NCBI GenBank assembly: GCA_964517355.1
Contig: CAZFCK010000078.1
Coordinates: forward strand, 1 to 19,145
Length of the DNA stretch: 19,145 bases
Direction: 5' to 3'
Source of the DNA: CAZFCK01 sp964517355
Lineage (GTDB): Bacteria; Desulfobacterota; Desulfovibrionia; Desulfovibrionales; Desulfovibrionaceae
Under the pieces are notes generated by a model. The model was not told the DNA's origin and did no database searches. It saw nothing but the letters and a program-made list of their open reading frames with translations. The position numbers and the translations under genes were made by a program. Of this stretch, positions 15,555-19,145 are shown one piece after another (the first letter of the stretch is position 1; the number at the start of each line of letters is the position of its first letter).

Positions 15555-18152
15555 ATGGGGGCGGAGCAAGTGAAATTACAATCTCAACCTATTGCGGCGC
15601 ATGAGGGCTTGAAGGCAGAGGATTCCGGCACCTCCTTGGCCAACGATGGCCATTTCAAGCAACTCGTCGATAATCTGCCACAGATGGTTTATGAATTGGA
15701 TATCGAGGGAACTCTCTTATACGCCAATCAATGCGCGCTTGAGACCTTCGGCTACAGCGCCATGGACCTCAAACAAGGCCTGAACGTTGCCCGGGTCATT
15801 CACCCTGCCGACATCGGCCGGGCTGTGAGCAACATGGCCCTCGTCATGCAAGGGCGAGGGGTATTCGGCGCTGAATATCTGGCTGTCCGCAGTGACGGTT
15901 CAACATTCCCCATCAAAATATTCTCGCAAGGCGTTTTCAAGAAAGATGTTCCCGTTGGCGTCAGGGGGACAATTCTCGACATAACCGGCGCACGGCGCAC
16001 AGAGGAAGCCCTCAAGCGCAGTGAAGTATTTTATCGAACGCTCTTTGAAACCACAGGCACGGCCCTGGCCACGGTCAGCAAGGATTCCATCATCCGTAAG
16101 TGCAACTCCCAGTTTGAAATTCTCTCCGGCTGCTCCCGTGAGGAAGTTGAAGGCAAAATGAAGTGGTCGGATTTTGTCGATCATGAGGATTTGCCTCGAA
16201 TGTACAGCTATTATGTCAAACGGCTCGGCAAAGGGCATGGGGTGCCCCGTGAATATGATTTCGTATTTGTGGCCCGGGGCGGTGTTCGAAAGCATGTGCA
16301 TATCGTCATTGAGATCATACCCGGCACTGAGGATAGAATATGTTCTCTATCCGACATAACCGAACGCATACGAGCCGAAGAGGCATTGCGGAAAAGTGAG
16401 GAACGTTACAGCCTGGTGGTCAGGGGAGCCAACGACGGCGTTTGGGACTGGGACATAAAAAACGATACCATGTACTATTCCCCCCGCTACAAGGAAGTCC
16501 TCGGCTACACCGAAGAGGAGTTCCCGAATATTTGGAAATCGTGGGAGAACAGTGTTTACCCGGACGATCTGGAATCTGCCAGAGCGCCCCTTGTGAAATG
16601 TGTCAAGGGCGAAGTGGACCATGTCGAATCTGAATTTCGCATGCACCACAAAGACGGTTCGCTGCGTTGGATTCTCGCCAGGGGGGCCGGAGTCAAGGAC
16701 GATGCCGGGCTGGTCTTCAGGATGGCGGGAACGCAAACCGACATCACGGAGCGCAAGCTCAATGAGCGCTCCATACAGGCCATGTATGGCATCTCCAAGG
16801 CCATCAGTACAACAACCGACCTGCAGCACCTGTATAAGACCATCCACTCAATTCTTGGCGAATTTGTCGATACCACAAATTTTTTCATTGGGTTATGGGA
16901 CAAAGAAAGTGATCGGCTCGTATTTCCGTATTTTGAGGATGAAAAGGACGATTATTTGGAAATTCACAATGTCAGCGACCCAAATAAAAACTGTTTGACT
17001 ATACATGTTCTCAGAACAGGTGAGCCGCTGCTCATCACCAGGGATCAGATTCGTTCTCCCGAATTCATCCGGAGCATTGGTTGCGTGGGCACCCCTCCCG
17101 CCGTCTGGCTGGGGGTGCCGCTGATAGTCAAGGACTCGATTATCGGCGCCATGGCTGTCCAGCATTATACCAATCAGCAGCATTACACCCAGCATGACGT
17201 CAAGTTCATGGTGGCCGTTTCCGAGCAGGTGGCCATGGCCATCGAGCGCAAGGCCAATGAAGAGGCTTTGACGCAGCTGACCGAGGATCTGGAGAACAGA
17301 GTGGCGCAACGAACGGCAGAATTGCTGGACAAAGCCAAGGAACTGGAGCAGGCCAACTTGCGGCTCACGGAGCTTGACGCCATTAAGTCGGCTCTCATCT
17401 CGTCAGTATCCCATGAACTGAGGACGCCGCTGACATCCATTCGCGGTTTTGCGAAACTCACACGCAAAGACTTCCAGCGCCACTTTCATCCCTTGGCCCG
17501 AGAGGCGGCGCTCATCGAAAAAGGGGAGCAGATCCGCAGCAATCTCAGCATAATTGAGAGTGAAGGGATACGGCTCACGCGTCTTATCAATGATTTTCTG
17601 GACATCAACCGCATCGAATCCGGCAAAGCCACCTGGAACGATATGCCCGTCAATCCGTGCGAGGTTATTCACGATGCGGTCAAGACTTTGAGGGGGGCCT
17701 TTGCCACCAGAAAAAATGTGGCGCTGCGAACCAATTTTCCCAGCACCGTACCGCTTATTCTCGCCGATCCGGATAAAATAAAGCAGGTGATTATCAATCT
17801 CCTCAACAATTCCTACAAGTTCACGTTGCAGGGCACAGTGACCGTCACTATCTCCACCTTCACCACGGCCGACACGCTGACCGTGGTCGTCGACGACACG
17901 GGAATAGGAATTCCCAAAGCCGAACTTCCTTATATTTTTGAGAAATTCCACAAAACCAGAACAAACGACACCATTGGGATCAGAGACAAAGGCACAGGTC
18001 TTGGGCTCGCCATCTGCCGGGAAATAGTGACACACTACGGTGGGATAATCTGGGGCGAATCCGCCCCCGGTGAGGGAAGCACGTTTTCATTCACGTTACC
18101 GGCGATTCCGGGAACCATGTGTGCCTGTCCCGAAAGCACCAGGGATGGATGA
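15555..18152 (+). CDS. Soluble PAS-PAS-PAS-GAF sensor histidine kinase
   Basis: This 865-aa protein has no signal peptide or membrane segment, so it should sense in the cytoplasm. Domain order: PAS about 35-150 (LVDNLPQMVYELD to DITGARR), PAS about 160-275 (to DITERIRAEEAL), PAS/PAC about 285-405 (NDGVWDWDIKND to DITERKL), GAF about 415-570, a coiled coil about 575-615, then HisKA with phospho-accepting H620 in SSVSHELRTPLTS. The ATPase domain has an N box (NLLNN, 748-752), G1 DDTGIGIP (780-787), an F box YIFEKFH and G2 GTGLGLA (813-819). All catalytic motifs are intact. No response regulator gene is adjacent, so it is an orphan kinase here. The ligand is unknown; no haem- or flavin-specific residues can be claimed. 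The start is discussed under the poly-G tract. Confidence 0.93.
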   Translation: MGAEQVKLQSQPIAAHEGLKAEDSGTSLANDGHFKQLVDNLPQMVYELDIEGTLLYANQCALETFGYSAMDLKQGLNVARVIHPADIGRAVSNMALVMQGRGVFGAEYLAVRSDGSTFPIKIFSQGVFKKDVPVGVRGTILDITGARRTEEALKRSEVFYRTLFETTGTALATVSKDSIIRKCNSQFEILSGCSREEVEGKMKWSDFVDHEDLPRMYSYYVKRLGKGHGVPREYDFVFVARGGVRKHVHIVIEIIPGTEDRICSLSDITERIRAEEALRKSEERYSLVVRGANDGVWDWDIKNDTMYYSPRYKEVLGYTEEEFPNIWKSWENSVYPDDLESARAPLVKCVKGEVDHVESEFRMHHKDGSLRWILARGAGVKDDAGLVFRMAGTQTDITERKLNERSIQAMYGISKAISTTTDLQHLYKTIHSILGEFVDTTNFFIGLWDKESDRLVFPYFEDEKDDYLEIHNVSDPNKNCLTIHVLRTGEPLLITRDQIRSPEFIRSIGCVGTPPAVWLGVPLIVKDSIIGAMAVQHYTNQQHYTQHDVKFMVAVSEQVAMAIERKANEEALTQLTEDLENRVAQRTAELLDKAKELEQANLRLTELDAIKSALISSVSHELRTPLTSIRGFAKLTRKDFQRHFHPLAREAALIEKGEQIRSNLSIIESEGIRLTRLINDFLDINRIESGKATWNDMPVNPCEVIHDAVKTLRGAFATRKNVALRTNFPSTVPLILADPDKIKQVIINLLNNSYKFTLQGTVTVTISTFTTADTLTVVVDDTGIGIPKAELPYIFEKFHKTRTNDTIGIRDKGTGLGLAICREIVTHYGGIIWGESAPGEGSTFSFTLPAIPGTMCACPESTRDG

Positions 18153-18410
18153 CCAGCGATGGCGGCGAGAGCGTGATTATTCCGATTGCCGCCTTGAACG
18201 GCAGCCGCCATGCCTTGAAACCGTTCGCCGCATCAAATGGGCCCTTGCCGAAAAATAATTGTCAGCAGTTTGTGTTTGATTTACAATTTTAAAAATATTT
18301 AGCTTCATTAGATTACAAAATACAATAAATAAGGGTTGGAGGGGGGTGTTCCGCTGTGGCGTCGCATCGAGACGGCCTTCTCAATGCACTGCCCGACGTG
18401 TGTGGGTATC
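18153..18410. other. Non-coding region after the kinase
   Basis: An ATG overlaps the kinase TGA (ATGA at 18149) and opens a 47-codon frame without recognisable character; I do not call it. From about 18255 to 18335 the sequence is very AT-rich, unlike the flanks. No terminator is clear. Confidence 0.4.
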
Positions 18411-18516
18411 TAGCGCATTTTCGCCTTGAAACAAGGCTCTCCCCTGAAACAATTTCCAATTGTTCCAGGGAAATGCATAAGAGCATCTAGCGCTTTTCAA
18501 GCGTGAGATGCTCTAG
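18411..18516. repeat. 106-bp three-hairpin repeat, copy E
   Basis: This is a full copy with CTAG at both edges (18409-18412 and 18513-18516). All three stems are intact. Confidence 0.9.
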
Positions 18517-18679
18517 CGGCACGTTTCGCCTTATCGACAAACGTTGGAAAGGCGCCACCACCGCCGGAATGATCAAGGCGGGCCGGATGGGGGCAGAGGT
18601 CGGCAGGCGCTTCAGTCCGCTGATTAAGGACATGGGCTTTACAACGGACACGTTCGGTGGGCGTCAAGGGGGGGCTTGA
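18515..18679 (+). pseudogene. Possible gene fragment after repeat copy E
   Basis: The plus frame directly after the repeat encodes about 54 residues of protein-like sequence (FRLIDKRWKGATTAG, then GAEVGRRFSPLIKDMGFTTD) up to TGA at 18677-18679. There is no start codon with a Shine-Dalgarno in front; the repeat occupies that place. I do not recognise the family. It may be the remnant of a gene interrupted by the repeat, or chance. From 18680 to 19050 other short open stretches exist in several frames, none convincing. Confidence 0.3.
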
Positions 18680-19093
18680 ACGCCAGTCTTTTTTATAAAG
18701 ATGAAAAGGGCGGTCGTGGAGCGCACGGATAGCGCCACGTTCGCCATCACCCCCCTTTAGCGGAACCGCTTCGAGCGCCCTGCCGACGTGGGCCACCTCG
18801 CCACTGCCGCGGAATCCATGGTTTTTATCAAACTTGCCCATGAACGGAGGGACTACTGGGAAACCTGGGGGGCTGGCCGGTTTCAACCGCAACAGGCTTG
18901 CGCAATACCGGAGCTACCGCACCGTAAACTTATACCGTTTCCTGTTCATAGTGTCGGCGCAAGGCACCCCTTTCCACATTGTTGGAGGAATTACCAAGCT
19001 CGGGACAGTGCTAGAAGCAATATGGTATCTATCTTATATTATAAAATTTAAGGTGTTGGAAAGGGGTTCCGGGGGGAGAACCTTTTTCATAAA

Positions 19094-19136
19094 CTTCAGC
19101 CCTTGGGCGCGGTCGTATCGCGCCTTAGGGCTGAAG
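19094..19136. other. Strong 16-18 bp hairpin at the window end
   Basis: CTTCAGCCCT (19094-19103) pairs with AGGGCTGAAG (19127-19136), and inside GGCGCG (19106-19111) pairs with CGCGCC (19119-19124) around a 7-base loop. No T-run follows on the plus strand; on the minus strand TTTATG follows. It may terminate or regulate a gene outside the window. Confidence 0.6.
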
Positions 19137-19145
19137 ATAGCAGCG

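Noticed and set aside
18497..18892. 131-aa minus frame
   Set aside because: Proline/histidine-rich antisense-like composition, overlaps the repeat end, no ribosome binding site recognised.

Overview
The window looks like chromosomal DNA of a GC-rich sulfate reducer of the Desulfovibrio type. This is an inference from gene style (TreS-maltokinase fusion, multi-PAS soluble histidine kinase, DUF3987 primase island) and from dispersed hairpin repeats between genes; no marker gene is present to prove it.

Left flank (1-5977): a trehalose synthase/maltokinase fusion (252-3593) is followed 93 bases later by a beta-carbonic anhydrase (3687-4331). On the minus strand, a small secreted HdeA/HdeB-like protein (5304-5618) precedes an unrecognised helical protein (4549-5265). 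A long imperfect inverted repeat (5755-5841) and a good sigma70-type promoter (5898-5926) come before tRNA-Ser(UGA) at 5978-6067.

Integrated element (about 6068-14937, roughly 8.9 kb): the tRNA 3' end is the insertion site of a P4-type tyrosine integrase (6272-7495). A diverged direct repeat of the tRNA-proximal sequence lies at 14938-15028 and is the probable other end. CCGTATAG/A octamers just inside both ends look like integrase arm sites. The cargo is an iteron field resembling a replication origin (7517-7744), a 5'-truncated ParB-like gene, a hicBA toxin-antitoxin pair, a small XRE repressor facing a promoter with an operator-like palindrome, two tandem paralogous small proteins, a second HTH protein, and a tightly overlapping set: AlpA-like regulator, 51-aa basic ORF, Toprim/DUF3987 primase-helicase, TubC-docking-like protein. 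No capsid, packaging, relaxase or conjugation gene is visible. The layout fits a replicating satellite-like or plasmid-like integrative element rather than a complete prophage. About 800 bases of hairpin-rich DNA without a convincing gene close the element.

Right flank (15029-19145): two tandem copies of a 106-bp three-hairpin repeat, then a soluble PAS-PAS-PAS-GAF histidine kinase (15555-18152) whose start is directly preceded by a run of ten G, then about 1 kb with another repeat copy, possible gene remnants and a strong terminal hairpin. The 106-bp repeat occurs in five copies (one cut by the window edge), both outside and inside the island. The points most worth checking are the covarying repeat family, the poly-G start of the kinase, the two 9-bp iteron families, and the tandem small-protein paralogues.
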